DNA of 64,000 nucleotides from Beta vulgaris subsp. vulgaris (taxonomy: Eukaryota > Streptophyta > Magnoliopsida > Caryophyllales > Amaranthaceae), in assembly GCF_026745355.1 (NCBI RefSeq), contig NC_079204.1, positions 3,325,603 through 3,389,602 of the forward strand, read 5' to 3'. This document shows positions 36,611 through 47,000 of the stretch, in pieces; position 1 is the stretch's first letter; the number at the start of each line of letters is the position of its first letter. Made by a program: the position numbers and the translations under genes. A model generated the notes under the pieces. It was not told where the DNA came from. It worked only from the letters and a program-made list of their open reading frames with translations, and did not search any database.

Positions 36611-37140
36611 GGGTCTGTTCTCCCCAGCTTATTTTCAGTTCAGTTCAGTTCAATTCAGTTCAATTCAATTCAATTCAGTTCAGATCTGTTCAGTTCAGTT
36701 CAGCTCTTAACAATACTTTTACTCTCACATATCACTATTCATTTCAGTTCAGTTCAATTCAGTTCAGATCAGTTCAGTTCTGCACTGATAGAGTATAAAT
36801 ATATTTCCGGGGCCTCAACCATCAGCTTAAGCTTTTGGTTGAGTTGGTTCCTTGACATGGTATCAAGAGCCAGCGTGACAAAAAGGTGACGAGTTCGAAT
36901 CTCATCCACCCCTCCTTTCTCAGTGGAATATTTAGCGCCAGGTATGAGGGAGACCTGTGTTGCATCCACACTTCAAGCCCAAAGGGCTCTTGCGTGAGGG
37001 GGCGTGATAGAGTATAAATCTATTCTTGGGGCCTCAACCATCAGCTTAAGCTTTTGGTTGAGTTGGTTCCTTGACAAGTTCAGTTCAGTTCAGTTCAGAT
37101 CAATTCAGTCCAACTGTTTTATGCCGAAAAGAACATGCCC
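36611..37140. mobile_element. TTCAG-filled MITE (PIF/Harbinger-type), TTA TSD, interrupted by a TRIM
   Basis: TTA at 36608-36610 and 37141-37143; termini GGGTCTGTTCTCCCCAGCTT and GCCGAAAAGAACATGCCC. The interior is degenerate TTCAG/TTCAA pentamers around a conserved centre ('aatacttttactctcaca'). The segment 36786-37076 is a TRIM retroelement inserted in the right arm. Confidence 0.85.
36786..37076 (+). mobile_element. TRIM (miniature LTR retroelement), about 291 bp
   Basis: Two 72-bp direct repeats (36786-36857, 37005-37076) begin TGATAGAGTATAAAT and end TTCCTTGACA, differing at four sites. The first is followed directly by TGGTATCAAGAGCC (36858-36871), the initiator-methionine tRNA primer-binding site. 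GAGGGGGCG (36996-37004) precedes the second as polypurine tract. LTR, PBS, PPT, LTR with no coding region defines a TRIM. No 5-bp target duplication was found; the host pentamers obscure it. Confidence 0.85.
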
Positions 37141-39889
37141 TTAATTAACCTAAAAATTGATATGAGTATAATATAATTTTTTTTTTATACTCTTAAATTC
37201 GAAACATAAGTATGATCTTAATTGAATATCTGAATCTGATTTCCCACTGTAAAAATGGACCCTTAAAAAGTGGGTAATGTAATTGTAAATATATTCAATT
37301 AAATTTGGGACCTAATCTTTTACACTTGTATGAAAGGATCGATTTTTCTTTTGACGTGGTCATAGAATAATAACCACTAATCGATATGTTAGTTTTGCTA
37401 ACTCCTTTTAGGATTATCTTTGTATAGTTTGTTGCATTTTCATCAATCAGTTATATTTTGTCTCACGATTCATTCTTCTGTAATTTCATTGTTTACAATA
37501 TCCTTTTTATCGTGTTGGAATAGTAATTATATGTCTCTTGTCTGATTTCGACAAATCCGGTTTTCATTTAAGGAAAATGATATACATAGCCCTAAGGTAT
37601 TCATAATACACATTCATATACTTCTTCCGTTCCGAATTAAATGCAACAATTTCACTTTTTCACTATTCTCACTCTTTATTTTGACTAAGATTTGTGATTT
37701 ATACATAATGAAAAACATAATCAAGTGGAATCTTGTTAGATTCGTATCATGATGTACTTTCATAACACATAATTTTTATAATATTTACTTATATGTAATT
37801 ATTGATATTTGTGGTCAAAATAATGTCTCGACATATGTAAAAGTGAATTTGTTGTATTTAATTAAAATATATCTTAATGTTAATATATGCGTATATATAT
37901 CAACTACCCCTATCTTCTTTTATGATCATTCATAATTACACAATATTGTTGTCAAAGAGAATTTGGCATATAAGCTTAGAGGTATCCTATAATTGCACGA
38001 AATTCCAGTATTCTTTTCTTCATTTGAGTCAACCTAATTGCCTCCCAAGTCCTAAGTCCTATGAGCCAAGTCATATCTTCATTCCATATTTTCTATTACA
38101 TGACCATAGATGTCATAATGTGACTATTTGTGAGTCAATAATCATTCCTTAATTTCTACCCACGGTTTTGATGAATAGAAGTTTCTCGCGGGAGTTTGTC
38201 TTGTAAGATACCACTTATTTTTAAATTTAAATTAAGTAATTATAAATTTAATATTTAAAACAAAAGTAGCTCAATAATAACTAAATTAATTTCTTTCAAT
38301 AACTAGTTTAATCTATTTAATAACTAGGTCTATTTTTATATTAAAATTAGACACCGCTTATTGTAGTAATTTTTGTTCTCGCGAATATTATATCATATCT
38401 TTCGATTGTAGTAATGGATAAGAAAACAGAATCCGCCATCATAAACCTTACGCAAACGCCTACAAAATGCGTCGTACAATAACCGATAGACTTAAACATG
38501 CGGAGGAATTCTTGACAACGTAACTTGTTAGCACAACAAATGCACAAAACGTTAGCAACAAAAAGTTGAATGTGCTGCCAATAAAGACTACGTAAGTGTG
38601 TCAAATTTTAGCATATGATGCCCTTCTCAAGAAATATAAAATTTAACTCATGCATGTCATTTGCAGAGAATAACGACAATTCTTACCAACTTACCTTAAA
38701 TAAAAAAAACTTGTAACAAATGAAAATATATAAAATATAACATGGAAAAAAAACAAAGTGGAAAAGGATAGAGACACAGACATCCACTATTAAGTTTTAT
38801 TTTTATTCAGCCCCCAAAATATCAAAATATTTAGAAAGCAGAGGAATTTGGGACCTCCATTAACATGTGGCATGAAAGATGTATGTTTAGTGTCAAGTTA
38901 TGCTACTCTATCATCTGTCCCTGTCCATTCTCCACATGCCACGAATGCAAGATATACTTCTTCCGTTCCGTTTTAAATGAAACGTTAAGGTTTTTCACGT
39001 AATTTAAATGTACTTCATTAATTGTTAATATTTTGAGTTGTGCACATGCAGGTAAAAAATATAAAAAACATATATAAGTTGATAGTATGCATGGGGACGA
39101 ATCTAACAACATCCCACTTAACTTTTTTCTTTATATATATAATAGCGATAAATTGGAGTCAAAATTTATCAATAAATAATGTCCTTTCACTTTATGTTTT
39201 ATTTAAAACAGAACAAAATAAGTATAATTTTTATTTTTATATTTCACAAATTTCTTTTATCTCATGTTATGATCTGATGCAAGTCTGCAAGTGTGCAAGT
39301 GCAACCATAATGAATTGGATTGTAATTAATGTTAGCCATTGTACTTACCACATTTTACTTATGATAACACTTACCAGGTACTCTTTATGTTTTTATATAT
39401 ATTTTTTTACCTACTTTAATTTTGCTTATTTACCAATGAAATTTTTTAGCCTTAAATATTTGTCATTACATATTATTAAAAATTATAACGATTGAATATT
39501 GATAAACTACTCATTGAGACGAGGTAAGATCGATAAATGATTTTCAGAATTATTTGTATTTTTGGATTGATTAATAATTCTTTTTGGGCTGAAGTGCTTT
39601 TGTTTGTTGAAAATTGCAATTTTCAACTTTAAACGAAGATCCATATAATTATATTTTTTTTCTTACATATTGAGAATACTTTAGAAAAATCTACAAGATT
39701 TCAAGTGTGTAGATAAAAATATACCAAGGGAGTATTTACATGATTCATTAACTATTTTGAGTTTTATCAATAGAAACGGAGTATTTATTTGATTAATTGA
39801 CTATTTTGGCTTTCGTCAATACAAAAGGGGTATTTACATGATTCATTGACTATTTTGAGTTTTGTCATATACTCCATAGTTATATACTA

Positions 39890-40151
39890 CTTCCTCTGTT
39901 TTTTTTTTACTTGCAACGGTTTGATTTTTACACTACTCACCAACTTTACTTAGTTTATGTTTGGTGATTTATAGTTAAGGAAAAACATATTCATGTGGGA
40001 TCTTGTTAGATTCGTCTGAATGTATATTTTTCGATTATATACTTTTTATAATTTTAATTTATCGGTAATTAATTTAAAGTTATTGATGGTTGAAATTATG
40101 CATTGGCAAGGGTGAAAGTCAAACTGTTACAAGTAAAAAAAACGGAGAAAG
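39890..40151. mobile_element. Stowaway-like MITE
   Basis: TA-flanked (39888-39889, 40152-40153) with termini CTTCCTCTGTTTTTTTTTTA and AAGTAAAAAAAACGGAGAAAG. Its interior 'tcatgtgggatcttgttaga' places it with the 11607 and 30322 copies. Confidence 0.85.
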
Positions 40152-40410
40152 TATTCTCTATCTAATCAATTTGTGGAATTAGAATGCTTAAAACCCCGTG
40201 CTTTACAACATCAAAGTCTACGGAGTAATTATTAATCATGTAGAAGTTAATCCGATAATATAAAGATAACATCATAACCCCTTTATAAAGTTAAATACAA
40301 GGTGCATTTTGTCAATACATAAGAAGAGGACATCATTCCTCAGTATAACGTGGTTTTGGCTCACGGTCACAGACGTGCGTATACAAGTATAGGTAATTGT
40401 TGTCGAATTT

Positions 40411-40600
40411 GTCTTATAAGAGATCGTTTATTTCTAAATTAATTAAAATTAGGTAATGATAAGTCCAATATTAAAAAAGAATTAGTCCAATAATGATTAA
40501 GTTAATTTCTTTTTGTGACTAGTTTAGTTCATTTAGTGATTAAGTCTACTTTTATATTAAAATTAGACCATCTCTTTTAATAATTTTTGTTGTCTTGAGT
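40411..40600. mobile_element. Long-TIR MITE, uninterrupted copy
   Basis: Left GTCTTATAAGAGATCGTTTA; right TTAGACCATCTCTTTTAATA (inverse-related). The interior 'ggtaatgataagtccaatat' is the reference for the interrupted copy at 34810. TSD not determined. Confidence 0.6.
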
Positions 40601-40791
40601 TTGTTTTGTAAGACAACAAAGTCTTATGTAGGTGTTTGTGTTAAATTTTGTTATGACTTATTTTACATAACAAAATTTAGATAATTTAAGATAGATTTCC
40701 ATATAAGTTATAAGAAAAAAGAAAATGGTAGGATTGACGAGTGAATATGTCATAAATTCCTAACTTAATACTATAGAAAATGTATATAAAG

Positions 40792-41030
40792 TAGAGGTGA
40801 TCATTTTGGCCCGGCCCGTTTTTGGGCCGGATTTTGGGCAAAATTTTTCGGCCCCGGCTCGGCCCGCACGTATTTTTTTTGGCTTTGGGTAAGTCAAAAA
40901 TGACTTTTTAGTCTATTTTTTGGCCCGGCGCGTTTTGGCCCGCAAAAGCCCGCTAATTTAGGCCCGAAATAACAGGCTTTGGACACAAAAATTCGGCCCG
41001 AATTTAGGTATGGCCAGACCAATGGGCAAA
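40792..41030. mobile_element. GC-rich hAT-like MITE, right end unresolved
   Basis: Begins TAGAGGTGATCATTTTGGCC, matching the terminus of the 35872 element, and is filled with GGCCCGGCCCG-like words. ATATAAAG precedes it (40784-40791) and recurs at 41055-41062, but no inverted terminus precedes the second copy, so that match may be chance. Confidence 0.55.
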
Positions 41031-41634
41031 ACGCATCAAAACCCAAGAACAAAAATATAAAGGTTATTTATTTGCAGTCTTACGCATAGCATACATCAAA
41101 ACCCAAGAACAAAAATATGCAATAAATTCCAATGAATTTAGATACGATTTAAGTTTAACTAAGCAAATTCATATGAATAAAAAGGACGCACCCTAAATAA
41201 GTTCACATATAAATTTAACTATGCATTAGAGAGATTTCACCTTGATATATGAAGTACTCCACAAAACTCTAGTCATACAAATATAACAACAAAAGTGGTT
41301 TCACTATTACACATCAACACTACCCTAATACTTACAAAGATATTTGCTTCAATTTATTTTAACCTATTTTCAATTATCATTACTTCAAATAATATAAATT
41401 CAAGTAAATTTAAATAAATTCACCCAAAATAATTTCAGGCAAGATAAGTATTTTTTTTTTCTCAAAATAATTTAACATACAATACAATTTCAGCCAAATT
41501 ACTTTAAGATAATAATTTCATTTCCACACAATGTTAGTTGAAGTGAATAGACCATGAGTCGGAAGTCTCATGCACCTTACCAACTTATATAGTAACTTGA
41601 ACGCCAACTCTTAGGTTGTATTCTCCTCGCATAA

Positions 41635-41917
41635 GGGCCTGTTCTCCCCAGCTTATTTTCAGTTCAGTTCAGTTCAATTCAGTTCAGTTCAATTCAGTTC
41701 AATTCAGTTCAGTTCAATTCAGTTCAGATCAGATCAGTTCAGTTTAGCTCTTGATCGACAATACTTTTACTCTCACATATCACTATTCATTTCAGTTCAG
41801 TTCAATTCAGTTCAGTTCAGTTCAGATCAGTTTAGTTCAATTCAGTTCAGTTCAGTTCAGTTCAATTCAGTTCAGTTCAGTTCAGTTCAGCTGTTTTATG
41901 CCGAAGAGAACAGGCCC
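41635..41917. mobile_element. TTCAG-filled MITE (PIF/Harbinger-type), intact, TAA TSD
   Basis: TAA at 41632-41634 and 41918-41920; perfect outer TIR GGGCCTGTTCTC/GAGAACAGGCCC. Both arms are TTCAG/TTCAA/GATCAG pentamers in the same orientation, around the centre 'aatacttttactctcaca'. This is the best-preserved family member. Confidence 0.9.
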
Positions 41918-41920
41918 TAA

Positions 41921-43550
41921 GTTTCAATCTACAGAACAATAAAATGAATCTAGGACTAGTAAATATAAAGTTATATTTATAGTTAACAAGTTCAAATAAG
42001 TTAAATACTCTGGGTTATATAAGGGTCAGGTCAACTATGTTCAATCTACAATTACAATGAGTTATGCGACATTTACAAAATAAATCAAAACTAAAAAAAA
42101 ACATAGCTGGATAATAAAATTTCTATTATGCCAAAGTCACAATCTTCGATAAGAACTACCAATTCTTCAAATACTCTTTCACATTATTGTTTGATACAAC
42201 CTTGTAAGAAGGTATTGATATGTTGTATATTTGTGGTAGAATTTGATTTTATTCAACTAATTGTAGACAAAGAATTGACATCTCTCGTGAAGTTGCACAA
42301 ATTTTCATCAACAAAACAATATGTAAAACAAAACAACCACAAAAAAAAATCCCAACTCTCACAAGGAGAGATATGAAACCCATTACATAGGTAGATATAC
42401 CTCTAACATATAATTAAAGCAACTCTCCATTAGAGATGAATTGAACTTTTATTACAAACAACACCTAAAAACAAATAACAAAAAGAATAATCAGGATTTA
42501 CACCGTCCAAAAGGAAGGTGGTGTCCATAGATAAAACAAAACAAAACAAAGTAAGTGAGCTTAAAAATAAATAAGTTTAGATGAGTGATTTTCAGGTTCC
42601 AATTAAGCATAAATAAGTTCGAATAAAGATTAAAATCACATGAATAAGCAAACCTTCATTACTATCTAAAAGCACACACATTTGTGGCTATATTATATTT
42701 ATAATAATATTACTCAAGAATCAACTTAATTATTTATTTTTGATACGAAGAATCAGCCTTTTAAGGTGAGAATCATGAATCAATCTTTGACTCATGGAAA
42801 ATTAACGATATTAATTGTAAACCATAAAAACAAATTTGTAGTAAAAGCATTAATTGTACAAGAGAAAATATAAGAGAATTAATAAAAATTACTCCAATCA
42901 CCAAAAATTAATTTTAAGGAGTAAAAATAAGTTTCAACTTCAATTCCTAAAATTAAATTTTACTACTATTCCAAGTAAAAGTTTTGAGTGCATTCATCAT
43001 ACACCTGGACATACCATATTGAACGGTGAAACCTCCAAATGAACATAGGAAGAGCTTCAAATGAACCAAAATAGTTTTTGGTGTAGCACGCTCATGATAT
43101 ACCGACGTGTATAATAAAAATTACAATTTTTTTAACAGTTCCTCGGAAACCCAGGTCAAGTAAAGTTAGCCTAAGGCCTAAAGTAGTAGTATTCTTTATT
43201 TATTATTCCCTTCGTCCCATAATATAATGCCTGTTTTTCTCTCTCGAGGTCAAACTTTAAAATTTTTGACCAAATATTTTAATTTTTATATAAAAAAAAT
43301 ATTCACATGAAATCTTGTTAAATTCGTCTTAATATATAATTTTATAATATCAACTTTTTATATTTTTTTTAATAATAAAAAATGAAAAATATTAAAGGTC
43401 AAAGATTTATTTTAAAGATCGCATATATAAAAAAAACAAACACTATACCGTGAAACGGATAGAGTAATATTAACTTTTTCTTAGCTAAAAGCAAAAGGAC
43501 TCTTCGAAGAAGCTCAAATAAATTTTGACATTTCCATTTATTTTTTCACT
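41921..43550. other. Gene-free region upstream of the CID gene
   Basis: A Stowaway-like MITE lies at 43206-43464 (left TTCCCTTCGTCCCATAATAT, right CCGTGAAACGGATAGAG, TA-flanked). The remainder is AT-rich without supported ORFs. 43550-43600 is CT-rich ('cactctctctctct') and probably marks the promoter/leader of the CID gene. Confidence 0.5.
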
Positions 43551-43805
43551 CTCTCTCTCTCCTCTACCCTTTAAAACTCTGCAAAAGAAAGAATCACCTG
43601 CAACATTAAAAAAGAGACGAGAAATAAAAAAATAAAAAAAGTTGGGTTTTGTTGCTCTACAACATTTCTTTTTCCTTTTAAAAATATCACAATTTAATTT
43701 TATTTTTTATCCGCCATTGAAGAACTTAAGAAGAAGACGACTATTTTCTCTATTAATCGATTTCAATCATCTGATCAATGAACATCACTGTTTAATTTCC
43801 AAAAA

Positions 43806-43917
43806 GGTATACGTTTTCACTGTTCATTTTCTCTCTCTTCGGAAAAAAAAATGCAATTTCTTGATTTCATATTGTTAGGGTTTTAATAATTGTAATTTGA
43901 TCGGTTATTTTTTCAGT
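43806..43917 (+). other. Probable 5' UTR intron of the CID gene
   Basis: AAAAAG|GTATACG at the left and TTTTTTTTCAG|TAGAATCG at the right form a plausible donor/acceptor pair about 90 bp before the ATG. Inferred only from splice signals. Confidence 0.5.
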
Positions 43918-44004
43918 AGAATCGAAGGAAATTGAACAAGTTTCTTAGTGAAAATTCTGGAATTTGAGAAACAATAAAGTTAAGTTATTTGTTTTTCTGC
44001 GATC

Positions 44005-47000
44005 ATGGCGGTGGCTGAAAACGGTGTCGCATCGAGTGAAAACCACTTCGAAACGACTGATCTTGAACGATCAAACGACAACAGTCACATCAACAACAAC
44101 AATGAGAAGAGTGAGAACATCAACAACAACAATGAGAAGAGTGAGAAAAGCAACAGCTTAAAGTCTCAGTCTTTACAGAAAAACGACGTCGTTTTTGTTG
44201 CTGAACATCAAAATGGAGACGACAACGACAACGACAACAACAAGAACAACAACAGTGTTGAAGATTTGCAGGAGAAGAAGATGAACAATGGAAATTACAA
44301 TAATAACCATGTTGTTTTAACTGATTCCAACAGTGAAAATGGTGGTACAGATGAAGATGATGATCAAAACAGTAAAAAAGACAATAATCATCTTCATCTA
44401 ACAAATGGAGAAGGGTTAAAGAAGGAAATTAGGGATTTACAGGAGATGTTATCGAAATTAAACCCTATGGCAAAAGAATTCGTGCCTCCTTCATTGTCGA
44501 ATTTCCAAAATGTCAATACTAATAACAATAATAATTTTGGTTATGCAAACAATTACATGAATCAACCTAATGCTGGTGGTGGAAATGCCAATGGATTCAC
44601 TGGTAGAAGGGTAATTTGATTAATCTGTTGAATTGTGTTAAATTTGTTTTGTTTGTGTTTGAATTTGGGAGAATTATTGATTTTTGTGTATGTATTGGAT
44701 GAACAGAGAAGAAATGGTTATGGGCAAGGAAAGAGGAGGATGAATAACCGCACTAGTATGGCTCAGAGGGAAGATGTTATTAGGAGGACGGTGTATGTTT
44801 CGGATATTGATCAACAGGTATTGCAGATTTGTGGTTAATTTGTTTGGGATGTTTTGATGTATTGCTTGTGAATTTCTTATTGTTTGTTTCTGATTGAGAC
44901 AAAGATTCAGTATATTTTGGCTTTTGGATTAATGGATGAATCAAATTATTTTCGTTCATTCGGAATCACTGTTAGTGTCCAGTTTTTGGTCGAAAGATTT
45001 TAGATGGTATAATGAACTGTTCCTTCCAAACGAAAAATCACAAAAATTTGTGTACTGAGTTAGATGCTACTTTGTTTGTAACACGGTTTGGTGTTATGTT
45101 CTTCAAAGAAAGTACTATATTTGATGATAAATTTAGTATATTGAATTAAAAATGTAGTATAAATGAAGTAGTATAATCTATAGTAATACTCTTGCTACTC
45201 TACGTTTTATGGTCTTTATATATTCGTATTTAGTTTTGGAGAAAACTGAAAACAAAAGGGGATAGCAAACAGGCCTTAATTGTTTTACTTATATATATAC
45301 ACATATTTTGAAGTTCACTCAGTCATGCATCAGATAGACAGCCTCTGTGTTATCACAGGGGCAAGGTAGCATTCCGAACCCTTACCCTTCTGAGGGTGGG
45401 AATCTTTCTGGAAATGTTGATGTTGCTTGTTAAACTTCTTGTCTGGGTATAAGTTTGTCTAATCAATTCATTTTGTGAATTTCAGGTTACTGAAGAGCAA
45501 CTTGCAATGCTTTTCATCAATTGCGGGCAGGTAAGTTGACATCATTACCTGTGCACTGTTCTGGGACTTTTCGCTGTCTTTTTTATTCGTTTTTTTCTAT
45601 TAATTCCTTTTGGTTGGGGTGTGGTTTAGGTTGTTGATTGTCGTGTTTGTGGTGATCCAAACTCAATACTTCGCTTTGCTTTTGTAGAATTTACTGATGA
45701 AGGTATTGACTTTAGCTTGATTTTCTGCCGATAAGTTGGGGTTTGATGATTGGTTATGTTTATCATGTTATTATATATTTTGATTTTGCCATTTTGGCAG
45801 AGGGTGCTAAGGCTGCTTTAAGCCTTTCGGGTACAATGCTTGGATATTATCCTGTCAGAGTGCTGCCTTCTAAGACTGCCATTGCTCCCGTTAATCCTAC
45901 TTTCTTGCCCAGGGTTAGTTTATCACTGACTGCATTTGTAATCTTTTCCTTTTACGAGAGTGTTTTGAGTACTCGAAATAAGCTTACATTTTGGCATAGT
46001 AATTATTATTAAAGACTTTTACTATCCACGTAACTAATGGCTTCTGTCTGCAGTCTGAAGATGAAAGGGAGATGTGTGCAAGAACTGTTTATTGTACCAA
46101 TATTGATAAGAGGGTATACTTTGTCAACCATTCATCACATGTGTATATATATTTGACCTTTTGTATGGTTATCGTCTACTTTTGATTGTATAATTGATAT
46201 GGCCTTTCCATACTGATTAATTGTAGGTTACGCAATCTGATATCAAACTGTTCTTTGAAACATTTTGTGGAGAGGTGTGTAGTTTGCCATGTTCTAATAT
46301 TGGTCTTGTTCTTTCTTATTTCTTGTTTTTATGTTTAAATGTTTATGGTTTCTTTAAGATAAGTACTATCCAGGTTCAACGCCTGAGGTTGCTCGGAGAT
46401 TATCATCATTCAACTCGCATTGCTTTTGTGGAGTTTGTCATGGTAATTTCCGCACCTCTTTACTCAGTGTTTTTCCTTTACTGGTTTATGCTCATAATTC
46501 GTGGAGCCTCATGCTCTCAATGTAATTCTATCTCTCGTTTGTTTCTCAGCATATCATTTTCCCTGAACATTGTAGATTAGTAGCTACATTTATCTTAGAG
46601 ACCATTGTAGATGCTATTCTCTTATTCTTTATGCTTGCTGTATCCTGTTGAATTTCTGTGTTTCTCACTTACCTTGCATTTTGGTCTTTAGTGTTTTGGC
46701 CATCTGTATCCGATAGATGTTATAAACTGATGTTACTTGTTATTCTTGATGATGATAGTTACCACGTGTTATAAGTTACTTCCATATTCAGTGCTGAGCA
46801 ATCTTTAGAGTTTGAGATATGGTGTTAATCCTTGTTGCGCCTGGATTGGAATTGAGGACCAGCTTTTTGGATGGATATAAGAAATTGTTTTTTTATTGCT
46901 GAGTAGCATCTCAGTTATTCAACTATTATTAGTGTATGGGTCCTCATGTATATTCATGAATTTTTATAGTTATTGGAGCAATTGAAGAATATAAGGATTT

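Larger units (their letters stand above)
37141..41634. other. Gene-free transposon-rich DNA
   Basis: Contains worn Stowaway copies (37621-37868; a left arm at 38952), long-TIR MITE copies at about 38198-38375 and 40411-40600, and the intact Stowaway and GC-rich element listed below. A 60-bp-spaced direct repeat ('catcaaaacccaagaacaaa') lies at 41034 and 41094. The minus open frame 38347-38604 has no recognisable product. Confidence 0.5.

Noticed and set aside
36602..36785. Ser/Gln/Phe-rich ORF (repeating SVQFSS)
   Set aside because: It is the TTCAG pentamer array read in frame; the same pattern appears at 41751-41942.
38347..38604. 85-codon minus-strand ORF
   Set aside because: No recognisable motif, no splice partners, and it overlaps a MITE end.
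44120..44404. Cys/His-rich minus-strand ORF resembling a zinc protein
   Set aside because: It is the antisense of the Asn/Asp-rich CID exon; the codons AAC/GAC read backwards give Cys and His-like runs.
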